In this document: in pieces, positions 1 to 11,900 of the stretch
Position numbering within the stretch: position 1 is the stretch's first letter
How the letters are laid out: each line of letters starts with the position of its first letter
DNA from: Lepas anatifera
Lineage: Eukaryota > Arthropoda > Thecostraca > Lepadidae
Length of the DNA stretch: 64,000 bases
NCBI GenBank assembly: GCA_034440635.1
Contig: JAOTON010000466.1
Coordinates: 248,001 to 312,000 of the forward strand
Reading direction: 5' to 3'
Notes under the pieces: generated by a model
The model's database searches: none
Told to the model about the DNA's origin: nothing
Seen by the model: only the letters and a program-made list of their open reading frames with translations
Program-made: the position numbers and the translations under genes

Positions 1-45
1 CTTGATTTGAAAACACGGTAGTCAAAGTCCATGTAAACTCTATGG

Positions 46-452
46 CTGTGGCGGATCCAGAAGGGAGAGACAAAAAGGCATTTAACCCCCCCCCTAAACG
101 GAAAAGTTTGGAGTATCGGAGTAAACTACGCTTTTGCCCCCTCCCCCACACACACACAGCGATCGACCTTCTTTTTGCCCCGACTCGTCTTGAGTTCATA
201 AGCGAGATTTTTGTTCCTTTAACTCTAAACTTCAAACAGAACCAGTCAACTTTAGTGTAAACATTGGACCATGGATAAAAACCAACCATCTTGTGCGTAT
301 ATTTATCACCCCGTCACGGTTTTGTTTGCCTTTCGCCTTGGATATCCCAAAAAGTTACCGTCAAGTTATATCGCAGCGAAATTTTTCACACCGTGACGTT
401 TTTTGTTGCGACTTTGGCTTGCCCCCAAACTGACCGGCTAGATCCGGCACTG
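46..452. mobile_element. hAT-like MITE, family CAGTGGCGGATC, copy 1
   Basis: Left end CTGTGGCGGATCCAG and right end CTAGATCCGGCACTG are inverted repeats with a few mismatches. The flanking 8-mers CTCTATGG and CTCAATGA match at six of eight positions, as for an aged target duplication. The interior (GGCATTTAA..., GCGATCGACCT...) is shared with copies at 15805 and 50133. Non-coding. Confidence 0.65.
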
Positions 453-2704
453 CTCAATGAGATGCCCTTGTCCACTCAGCAGGGCCTGAGCAGCTGGCAA
501 GATACATTTACTGCAGCAGGATCATGTCCCCAGTCGGCTGCCACGTGACTGGCACGCGCCCGGGGCGCAGAGGTACCGGTCACGCCGGTAAACAGGTGTC
601 CGTGTGCCAGTGGCGTGGCCAGGGGTGACCAGGCTATAGGCTCTCCTTTTTGTTCAATATTTCCTATCCACGTTCGTGAATGTATTCACTTTGACTTCAA
701 ACTGCAGATTTTCTGCTATCAACTACCTTGAAGAATTTCTGGCTATGCCACTGCTCCCGTCCCATTCACCAAAACATGAATGAACAGACCTGCCACAGCG
801 GCCACTCATGCGAATCCGGTACTGCCAGTGCCATCTATTGGTAAAGTTTTATAAAACTTGAAATAACTTTTTCGCCGAGCGTTTTTTGGTTTTGATTCTG
901 TATGGAAATTGTATAAAGGAGATAGCCGCAAAACTCTGTTGTTTCCGTTTTTCCGATTTTTAACCTGAATTTTTGGAAAACGCTTTCAAATTTCAGCTTC
1001 TCATATCTTTCTTATAAGGCAAAAATTCAAAAAAGTACAACAACAGGGTTGTGGAGACTGGCTCCTAGAACATATGCCCACCCACCCTGTTTCAATGATT
1101 ATATCATGTGAAAAGTTATTCAAACTTCAAGTTTGAGAAATTTGAAAAAGAAAGTCAAATTGTACAAAAATAAGAAATGAATCAGGCTTGAAAAACATCT
1201 GCCGTAACGATACACTTGTTATCTACTTATGGTGAAAACATCACGACGATAGCCACGTTACTTTACGAGATATTTCACGAAATATGCTCCCATAGAGTTA
1301 ACATTGATAACGCACCCTTAAGCATATTTTCAGACTTGGGTCAATAACTGTGCAGGAAATGGTGATACAACTTTTATTTTGATACCATTACGTTGAGATT
1401 GCTACTACGAGTCGATTATGAGTCGAATATGAGTATCGAGTCGACTATGCTAGATTAGATAGTGACCTTGACCTGACCTGATGTGTGACCTGATGTGTGT
1501 GATCAATGGTCGGGAATTATTGTCACCAGTTGAAAAAAAACAAATTTATAAATCAAAATCAACAGACTTCTAATTTTACAGGCCCAAAAATGTGTCCGTT
1601 ATTTACACTATCCACCAAAAGGTCCCAACCTTAATTGACAGCGATCTGATGAATTTCTCTTGAAATTCTTTTAAGTTTGTAATTTTAAAGTAATGTTGTT
1701 TCGGTCGTTACTTTTTCAAATATTATCACTTCTATTTCAAATTTCAAATTAAAGCAAATCGTTACCAAGAATCCTTAGCACCACGATCGAGATCACGAGA
1801 AGGTATCCCACCTCACATCGTGGGACTCCAACTGCCCCGAACCGGGCCACACCGGCACGTTAAATTCTACTATTTACTGCTACAAAATAATAATCCAGAA
1901 CTTATAAATCTCGGGGTTTTAGGGTGCTTCAGTTGCCAGGGCTATATAGCGAACTTATCAATCCCCACCCTGAAGATACCGTAAAAAGATATATCATCAC
2001 ATTGGAGCGATCATTACAGTAAACCCAGGGACCTGTTGGCCTAGTGGTTCTTACTTCATTGGCAACCACTTCAGAATGAGACACGTGATGAATAAGCAGC
2101 CAACTCACGTAAATGCAGCCGGATTAAACGTTTTCAAGGTTTAATTGGCCTCAAAATGGGTGTTGCATGCGCAATCCATAAAGTGAAGGATCCCGATATG
2201 TCCTAGCAAATAAGCTCTTCAGCAGCAAACCATTACAGTTAGAGACCTAATTTTTTGTGTGTCTCTTTAGAACATATTGCATAATGACATGACAAACAAA
2301 AACAGTAATCCGACAATAAACATCGATAAGAGAACTAACGGAAGCAATGTAAATAAGGACAAAATTGCAAAGTTTTGACTTTGCACGTGCAGCACGTGGA
2401 AACTGAAGGTAGGCCACCAGCCAGCTAAGGTTGTTTGAATTGGCCAGTGTCATATGTACCTGCTTCCCAAAAATTATAGCCATTGGGACGATGTTGCAGG
2501 CTCGACACACCACAACGTTATACTTTGAATCATCTGGTTTTTCTCTGGCACGTGGACTTTGCACCCCTGTTATAAAATATCCGCTGGATAGATTTTTGCG
2601 GATTTTTTATATGTTACGCCGCTATCAATTGCGAACACAACTGTGTATATTATGGAGGGCTAGAATTTTATGACATGTAAATGTTAACTTGACTGGACTA
2701 TTAC
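453..2704. other. Dynein intron, left edge of window; no gene seen
   Basis: Mostly AT-rich non-coding sequence belonging to the intron after E14. The only structure recognised is a relic of the AGGTCA-rich MITE family near 1318-1490. Short open frames here have no recognisable motif. Confidence 0.6.
1318..1490. repeat. Relic of the AGGTCA-rich piggyBac-like MITE
   Basis: Shares with 9240-9420 and 48756-48940 the blocks CAGACTTGGGTCAATAACT, CTTTTATTTTGATACCATTA and GTGACCTTGACCTGACCT. No terminal repeats survive. Confidence 0.6.
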
Positions 2705-2928
2705 CTAAACATTGGATCTTTGTCCAGAATAACGGCGGGATCAGCCTGTAGAACGCCGTTGATGCACTTGGAGAGATCGCGCAGGTTGAAGACGTAGTGG
2801 GACTTGGAGGGCGTGGGCAGGAGGTCCACGGTGATGCGGGTGTATATTTCCACCGCCGAGAGCACGATGGGGTCGGCTAGGGCCTTCACCGGCGGCGCGA
2901 ACCCGGTCAGAAAGCCGTGCACGATCGA
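2705..2928 (-). CDS. DNAH6: Dynein exon E14: AAA3 small subdomain
   Basis: Encodes [20 protein letters not shown], then [20 protein letters not shown] and [20 protein letters not shown], ending PMFR. Acceptor TGCCGCAG, donor GTAATA, phase 2. [19 protein letters not shown] is one of the best signatures of the family. The following exon is not found in 1-2704, so the gene continues beyond the left edge. Confidence 0.95.
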
Positions 2929-5900
2929 CTGCGGCAGACACGACAGATATAGAAATTATACAGTAGGGTTTGGGGCTATCTACGCACTAGCTGCCACGCA
3001 CTAACTGCCAGATTATATGGCGTCGCAAACTGCAGCTGGAAGGGTTTCACGGGAGCCAGATAATTCGTTGATCAGGGAATCCGCCGGGCCACGAAATCGG
3101 GTCGGAAGCGTGGAAAACGAGCACACTAACCACGGAGAGCTATAGAAATCATTCACTGCCAATATGAGACCAATAGAAGATAGAGTCAGAGATATGTGGC
3201 AAGAGATTAGTGCTCCGCGTGCCAAGGTTGCAAGAAAAACCACTGGAACTGTCCGCCTCTGATATGATTCATGTTTAGTTTACAGGGTCACAATTAAACA
3301 GAATTGGTCGCCAGATTCAGATAGTTATGTTAGTCTGGTAATATCTGGCTGGCCATACATAATAACATGTTTTCTTTTAATTTTCCAATACTGGTGCGAC
3401 ACGGACAGTTCCGCTGTATGATATGCACGTAATCAGGCAAGAAGACCATTACGTTCATTCACATCTCGTACTTGGACACCTGTCCCTGGAACTGACCCGG
3501 AATATATGGACCAGCGTGTTCTCGGCGGGCGGTGGGATGAGCAGCATGCAGAAGTGTCTGAGGAAGCGTCCGTTCAGCTCGTGCCGCCCTCCGCCGGGGG
3601 GCGCGCAGGCACAGCAGATGATCAGGTCGTCCAGCTGCTTCCAGAACAACTCCTTCCGGTCGTACAGGCCGCCAAAGTCCAGGAACTGTCTGTTAACGAC
3701 GGAGCGAGAATCAACCACGTGAGAGCATGAAATAAACATCAAAATACATGGAGACAATCCCAACGCATCAAACACAAACATATGAGAGATGAGAGGAAAC
3801 TGTTTGGGCGTCTTCACAACCACACCTCTTCGACCTGTTCAGCACTAACCTGAGTAGTTCGACGGGCGGCATGGCGCCGTATATCTCCGGCCGCGGCATG
3901 TTCACGTCGTCGATGAAGACGATGACCTTCTTCTCGGTGGGCGCGGCCAGCAGGGTGCGCCGCCGCCGCTCCATCTTGGACTCCACCACCTCCTGCGCGC
4001 GCATCGACGTGGTGTTGGCGGAGAAGTTGAAGAAGACGGGCACCACGCGGGCGCCCAGCTCCAGCAGCTGGAAACGCCCGATTATCGACTTTCCCACGCC
4101 TGCCGAAGAGGAAACGCCGCCGCGTGACGAGACGTGCCCGGACCGTGTCTCATGTAGCAAGACCAGTATAACCGATCAGTCCAAGGGACTGCGGGGTGGG
4201 GAACGACGTGGTGAGCAACAATCGCGAATTGGCTTTTGCATGTAAGGTGGAATTTAGCTTGATACGCGCGAACAAACTTAACGTTTCTTAAGAGAGAAGA
4301 TGAAGTATTAATGCCGAAGTTTCATTTTGAGAACCACTGATGATTCTAAGCATGCCAGAAATTGTATACCAAATACAGAGAACCTTTTCACTGGTTTCAT
4401 TGGCTCCTGCTACCGTGTAAAGAGCTTCTCTCCAATGTTAGGCACAATTTGCTCCACAAATTCTATTACGGAGAAGGCATTCACTTCATCAGGAGCGCCT
4501 GTCATCTGCCTCACGTACAGTCAGTTGCGAAAGTATCGTTCCGCTGCCGACCCACTAGTTTGAAAGTCACTGTACGCTGTAGCGCTGAGCCGGGCGAGTG
4601 GGCGGGCATTGGGCGATGACAGCTGAGGAGGAGTAGAACGCACGCCTCACACATTTTTGGTCAAGTTGAGGTCAGTTATACATGGGTGCTACAACTGCAG
4701 ATTAGAACTAAAATGGACGAAATGTTCGCATCACATGCCACCTGACGGGGTTTCTTTATGCCTCTCTTGAGATCTATAGAATTGGGATATTGCCAGGCGT
4801 GCACCAAGGATTTTCGTTTGGGGGCCCGGCAGACGAAGGGGGAGGGCTGATGGGAGGTGGCATGTTTGACAGGGCGTGACAGGCTACTGCAGGGGAAAAA
4901 TTGACCAGAGAGGGTACTTATCAGGTAAAAAGCAATACATATTTGTCGTATGGTGTAAAACGCAAGTGAAGGGGTCATAAGCGTCGCCACCGCGCAAAAA
5001 AGTGGGGGGGGCAGCCAAACTCCAACCTGATGCCGACAAAAAACTTTCCACGTCAGGACAAAAAACTGTCTGAATTTGGGCTCCTCGCTGCCTTCCGCAG
5101 CGGCTGGTTATAAGCATGGGCAGTTGTCTCCCATTTTGACTGAGATCAGTAAATTTTTGGCCGAAAAGTCGGGGACCAGGCCCCCCTGGCCCCCTTTTCC
5201 AACGCTTATGGAAGGTGATACAATTATTATAAACCTGGCCTGTGGTTGAATCACATATTGAGTGAATAATTCACCGGAGGGGAGACACACTGTGAGCAGG
5301 GGCGGTAAGGTGAAAGGAGAACTAGAACTAAAAGCCAGATCAAGCCTCATTTCTGCTCTTGATGGGTGCTTGCAGCGGTCAGTTATTACCAGAACCCACG
5401 TCGAGTGCCACGCCAGACATGGCCGATGGCCGGCACTTTAGAGTCGAAGCGTTTGGGGGAAGGGGGCCCGGGCCCGCTGGCCCTCTCCTTGGGTGCGCTA
5501 CTGGGTATTGCAGAGCGTGGCGGATTGAGGGGGTTAATCAAGGGTGACATTGACCTATCCCATTTCCACGGTTTTCTCTTATTTTCTTTGTAGAATTTTT
5601 TTAAGATTCTTAGGTCTGGTGTCCCCCAGACCACCAGTTCAAACTCGCAGGTAATTGTAAATTTCTTTGAATCAAAATCTCCCAACATTCTTGATTTTTT
5701 CCAGTTCGGGGATCAACCTAGAAACAGATATTTAGGGAAAATTGATGCTACCTTGGTATTTTAAATAAACTCTATACGAATTCAGACCTAAATATATATA
5801 TGCGTAATTACCGAAAGAAAGGCATCATCATCGAACGCATCATTTAAGATGCCTACTTTAATTGGACATCACTGTCACAGTTTGTCCATGGCGTATAGGG

Positions 5901-8900
5901 GGCATTCCATGACAGATCGACAAGTCGATAACACCCTCATATCTCAGATTTCGGTGTATGTTTTTGTGAGGGGGCTATTGATGAAGCTGATGACCATTTT
6001 TCTATTCATTTTGCTCCCTGACTTACGGATTGAAAATTTTAGCCTCGAGCATTTTGATCATATTCACTTACATGTCTTTTTTAAAGACGAAATTTTACCT
6101 GTATGATTTTAAAAATACCATGAAGACTTGATCTAGGTCTCTTAAGGATGAAATACGAATTTTGGCTCATGAGAAATATAATTCAAAAAATAAAATTTTG
6201 AATGTATTATACATTCTTGATTTTTTTCAAAATCTATGAAAAATTGTTTTTCTATGCCTTATTTTAAACTTTTTGAGGCTCATATAACTCTTTATACTTT
6301 TCTCTATAAGATTCAGCAATAAAAAGAATGGAGTCTTTAACCAATCGCGAGTTCTGAGTTCCCAAATGTCCCGATCGCCACTTTTGTGAGGTTCGTGCGC
6401 CAGCGCGGCCCGCTGTCGCTGCGACTATCAAACGTCTCTGGTCATGAAAAATACCTTCTTTTCCACGAATCCCACCATGACACTTGTGTCAACGATGGGA
6501 TTTGTGGGGCATGAGGGTAAGGATGTATTTAAAACAATAAATTGTAATTAATGTCCCATTTCTTAACACCCGCACTGGAGAGGGGTCTGACACTTACGCG
6601 CACTGGTGGGCCCCCTGAGGGCTCGGAAATTAAGAGACGTAGAAAAACTCCGGTTGGAGACTGGGTGGGAGCTATTGAAATCTATACTATGACCGATTTC
6701 GATTGACCTAGGTAAGTACCATCAAGTTCAAACGAGGTCATAAGGGTCATGTATGAGCCGTGCTGGGGATTTTTCTAGAAATGCTGTGATTAAGCGCAAA
6801 AAAGTTAAGAATGCACTAAAAACGGACCAAGGTCATAATGAGAACGTTCCAAAAATGTAAACTTAATTTTTGGGGTTAAGTCATTCAAGTTCATTGACCT
6901 ATAACGTCACAATATAACATATTCCCTATATTTACACCATGGCTAGCACCATAGCAACCGTTGGATGGGAAATGAGGATTGACCTTTACCCATGACATTT
7001 CACTTTGACCTGTGCCTTGACCTTTACATTGAGTTATCTTAACTTTGACGTCGTAGCATGGTATACGTCATACTGGGTAACGCCATGCGATCGGAAGCAC
7101 CGGACCAATGACTTTGAGAATGCTGGTATGACGTTGAACTGTGGGCTTGATCTTCATGTTGGGTGAACTTGACATATAACCTCATTTTATATGTAGACCT
7201 GTGTCTACTGTTGATGGACGAAGTGCGCTAGCACTATTGTTATCGGTGACGTCACTGTGCCGCATCCTGTGACGTCATCGTGAGCCTCTGCCGGCTAGAC
7301 AGCAGATGTCGCTCAAGTCTTCCGGGTGGAAACTGATTTTCTGAAAGATAGGTTTATTTGATTTCTAGGCTTATGTGGTGAACTTCTATTGTCAAATGTT
7401 AATACAACTAATTAGTCTCCGCACTTATTTTCACCGTGAGCATTTATTACTGCCCACATAACTTGCCCTTCCGGCTCTGCCCCGACTGCCGCCTGGCGGC
7501 CAGGTCAAGCGTTGACCCCGGGTCATTTCCGCTGCAGCATCGAGCGAGAGCGCACGTGTGTGTGCGGGTGACACCTTCCTGTGAACGTAAGTGTATTTGG
7601 AAATGCTGTTGCGACTATTTGATATTTGATATGGAATTGTAAACGAGTTTGCGTAAAACCTGATTGATTCTAACGGTGTTAAATTTAGATGTGATTTATA
7701 TTGGCTTGTGATTTATGATTTACTTGTGGTTCGCTGCGTTCTTGTCAAACGAGTGTTTGAATATTTGAAATGTTTCCCAGGGCAGAATTATGAAGATTTG
7801 AAGTCACGAGATGTTATAAAATAAAACCAGAAACGGCATCACTATTTTTGGAAAACCGAGACAGCGGAAGCAGATTGGGCATGCGGCTCATACCGACGGG
7901 GCCATAAGGAGACCCCGTCTACATTTTGGTGACAGCCGTCTATAAGTTGGTGACAGCGTCGGTCTACCAGTCTACATATATACCGCTATAACTTTGCCAG
8001 TCGGTCTTTGATGCACGCGCACTGGTACAACCGCGCGATTGCAGCGATCTCAAAATAAAGGGCTTACCTTTGAAAGTCTATAATTACAAAATTGGGGCCG
8101 ATTTTCAAGATAATTTAACCAATCGACCTGCCATTGGATATTCTCAAAAGTAGCTATTTAGCATTTTTGGCCACGAAGGGTTCTCCGGCCACCTTGAAAA
8201 AGTAGGTGAGGGCTTCCGAGGCTCCCCTCCAGTGTGCTTGTTATCACGCGCTGGTATGAGGTCCCAGGCCACCTTTACTAGCATGGGGGTACTCATCCCC
8301 CTACGATGTCAGCAACTATGCTTGGAAGGGAAAAGGAAAGCAGTGTTCCATTGCTTCCCTCGATCTCTACCAAAAATGCTTATACAACTTTTCGGTCAGG
8401 TCATTTTTGTGGTCTCGGAGGACAAGGTATGTTTCCATAAGAATACAACGGAAACTTAAATATTTTATCGTAATGGCTAACAAACTACAACAAGAGCAAA
8501 GTTATTGCCATCGTTAAAATGTATTTGCAGAAACAAAAACTACTCAAATTAGCTACTGAGCTCAGAAAATGCTTCGATAAGGCAATCACGAGAGAAGGAA
8601 CATTGAAGATTCACAAGTTCGTGCTGGTTAGTTCGAAGGTCATTATTGTGCATGAGCTCTCGAACGACGAGGGACAGAAGGTTCAAGTTTCACATTTAAT
8701 ATGTGAACTTCAATTGCGCCGCGGGATGGAGTCGATCTTCCGATCCGTTGGTCAGATCTTAACCCTCGCCCGGTGGGGGGGGGTTTGAACACCCCGTCGG
8801 TTTTTTCCGGCGGCAAGAAAAACGGCAGCGCCGTACTTGGCACAGCTTATCCTTGATCAAGTCCGCAACTTCCCGCCAAATTTTAAGGTTAAGTCATCTC

Positions 8901-11900
8901 AGGTCAGGTCACTAGTGCAGGTCAAGTAACCTCATCTCAAAAATGTTTAAGGTGGCATAAGTAAGAAATGGGGAATTCATCGAATTGAAACTTATACCAC
9001 ATAATGGGCCCACCAAGCGCTAAAACATCTATTCCGGGATTTTAATATCGATGACCTAACGACAAGTACAGATCATGACCTCTCCATTGGAAATGCATGG
9101 AATAAAAGATATTGGGTTGTATTTGTGTAGATACAACTGACAGTACCTTCATATTCTCAAAATCGTAGTACCTATCCTGTGCCCCTTTCCAGGTTCATTT
9201 TGCAATTTTTGACCCGTGACCTCTGAGAGGTCATCTGGGGGTATTTAAGCAGTTTTCAGACTTAGGTCAATAACTTTGCATGAAATGATGAAACAGCTTT
9301 TATTTTGATGTCATTGCGTTCAGGTTGCTATTGCAAGTCGATTGATATGCATATCGACTATCCTAGGTTAAAAAGTGACCTTGACCTGACCTGGGGTCAG
9401 GCCATTTTTGTGTTTTGACCTAGTATGGTCATATTCTACATCATTCGATTCGCCGTGACGAGAGAAAGCGAATGGTGCCCAAAAAAATGGTTCTAACTCA
9501 GCTCTCAGACGCTAGAGCACAAAAACTTTACCCAAAATGCCACTTTCTTTGACCTGTCATGACATGACCTCAATATTGAACTCAGCCAAAGAGTCACTAA
9601 GATAGTTTCTTCATGAATTTGTATGAGCTATCCAGCAGCATTCGCGTTTTTTCGCTATCCCGCATAGGGGCCAAGTTCGAAGGGGTTGTTCAAACACCCC
9701 ACCTACCGGGGCGAGGGTTAATAACAATATGACATATTTATGTCAAAAGGTACTCCTTGTGTTTCAGTGTTAGTTACGTGAACTAAAAAAGCACGGTTGT
9801 CATCACAACTAACTGTATGCAGCTAATGACATCATGATTGACTTTCCAGTGGTTTCAAAGACCATTCAGAAGAACACGTTCTAACATGTAATTCTGAACG
9901 AAAATAAAGTAAAGGACTTCGCTCCGCAGCCGTTCAGTCCCTGTAGGCTCACATATGATATGGTACTAGCAGACTAATGGTATCAAGCGGAATGGGTCTG
10001 TAATTTTTTAAGCCAGAGGGAGAACCATTTTTTTAATGGGCTGGATCGTGACTTGTCTCCACAATTATGGACATTTCCCCTCATTAAGGGATTTGTTGAA
10101 AAGAGCGGTACGTGGTTTGTAGATCAGTATCGCCGTTAGCTTCAAAGTACGAGGGGAATTCCGTCGGGACCTAGGGATTTATTGAAATTGAGTGAGTTTA
10201 GTTGGTTCAATAATTATTGGGGCTTATCGACGCACCAACTGCCACGGTCATATGGCGTCGCCAACTCTTTCCCTGTTGGAAGGGTTTCTCGGGAGCCAGC
10301 TTGCTCCTTGTTCAGGGAAGCCGCTGGGCCTTGAACCCAGGTCGGCTGCGTGGCAGCCAGCCTCGCTGACCACTCCACTACCGCGCCCCCAGTTTAGTTG
10401 GTTCAACACTTCTCGCTTGGCGATAACGATGTTGTTTAAAGGAGGGCTGATTTCTCTGTTTGTGTCCATGTGAGGCTGGGATTGATCATCGATGTGTGGC
10501 CTGAATAACGAAGCGCAATATTTGTTTCGCAAGCTTGCTTTCTCTGTGTCCTCGGAGACTAAATCGCCGGAGTCATAGACCAAAGGGGTTGTGATAGAAA
10601 GTTTCTGCCGTCCTATAATGGTTTTCAATGTATTGTGATATTGATAGGTTTTGGAGTGCTGCGGCGAGGAGCATGGTCATAAGTAGATATGGTGTTGGCT
10701 GGCCTGTCTCCTCGAATCCTAATCCTCGAATAATCTAAGTGTTTTTTTACATCCGGATTCGAGGAGACAGGCCAGCCGACACCTATCTATTGTGATATTG
10801 AGATGGATTTTGCTTAAACTGGACATGCGTCGCTAAATTTTTTGCACCATCCATCTTTCCCAGCCTTCCCCCTGTCACGCTTCTTAGCCAATTTGAATTG
10901 CGATTACATTTTCGAATGCTTCTTAAAACCTCCGATGTCACCCATCGGTTTCTCCCGCTGTTAATTTTCAATTGCCTTTTCATCTATCACCACTGATCAC
11001 CACGCTTATCGATGTCTATCCGTCTCTATTAATTCCGACCTCTTCTGTATGGACGCAACAAACCCAGTAGCATGCACCTGTCCGAGTTAGTCAAGGGCAC
11101 GCTCAGTACGGCTCCTCGCGCAGGCAAACCACAGCACAAAGGGGCAGCAGTTTGAAAAACAATACAGCACGCCCCGTGTTGACGAATTAACGTGCCTTAC
11201 ATTCGCGCGTCCCCAGCTATACAATGGTACAGTTACTGTGCAATTGGCTCTCTTATCACCCCTAAACGGCGCGCTTCCTTGCACCTGCTACCTCTTCGCC
11301 GGGTCACAAGAACACATTCTCCGCAATCCGATGCCGGCTCAACTCGCGCCGGCACCACCCGCTCAGGTCGCGCGACAGCGAGGGTCGTCTCCGCAGACCA
11401 CTCAGCTCCGTGTTCAGGTCACGTGACAGTGAGGGTCGTCCCCGCAGACCACTCAGCTCCGTGGCAGCAGGGGCGGCAGCATACAGAGACAACGGTAGGC
11501 AAACATACAATATAAAAGTATGAAAGACAGGTCCCCCAGTTAGATCTAACGCGGCACATACACTAATGATGACGATGGCGGAAAGGCCAGGCCTTCCGCT
11601 GATCTTAGCCTGGACGCGGTGCTGCATATGGCGCCGGGGTGACTCAATGCTCGCCCGAAATACGGCCCTTGAATGTGCAAAATGGAGGTCGGATAATTTA
11701 GAACCAAGGTTTCACAAACGTGCTAAATTTGGTATCAAATCTTTTTAAAGTCGCGCATCCCTAAACGTATGCAAAGGCGCTATCACAATCCAATAGGGTC
11801 TCAACTATCGCCCCTGAACGATGCGCTGCGTGACATCTGCTACCCTTTCGCTGGGTCACAAGGTTACATTGCCCGCATTCCGATGTCAGCCCAGCTCCAC

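Noticed and set aside
3871..4245. Open frame of 124 codons on the plus strand
   Set aside because: Antisense shadow of exon E12, which contains the AAA3 motifs on the minus strand.
4870..5500. GC-rich inverted blocks as a complete transposon
   Set aside because: Only partial inverse similarity (GGCCCCC blocks) and no target duplication could be found.
7436..7642. Short frame with [13 protein letters not shown], zinc-binding-like spacing
   Set aside because: No further domain, lies in the putative LTR, and too short to support a gene.
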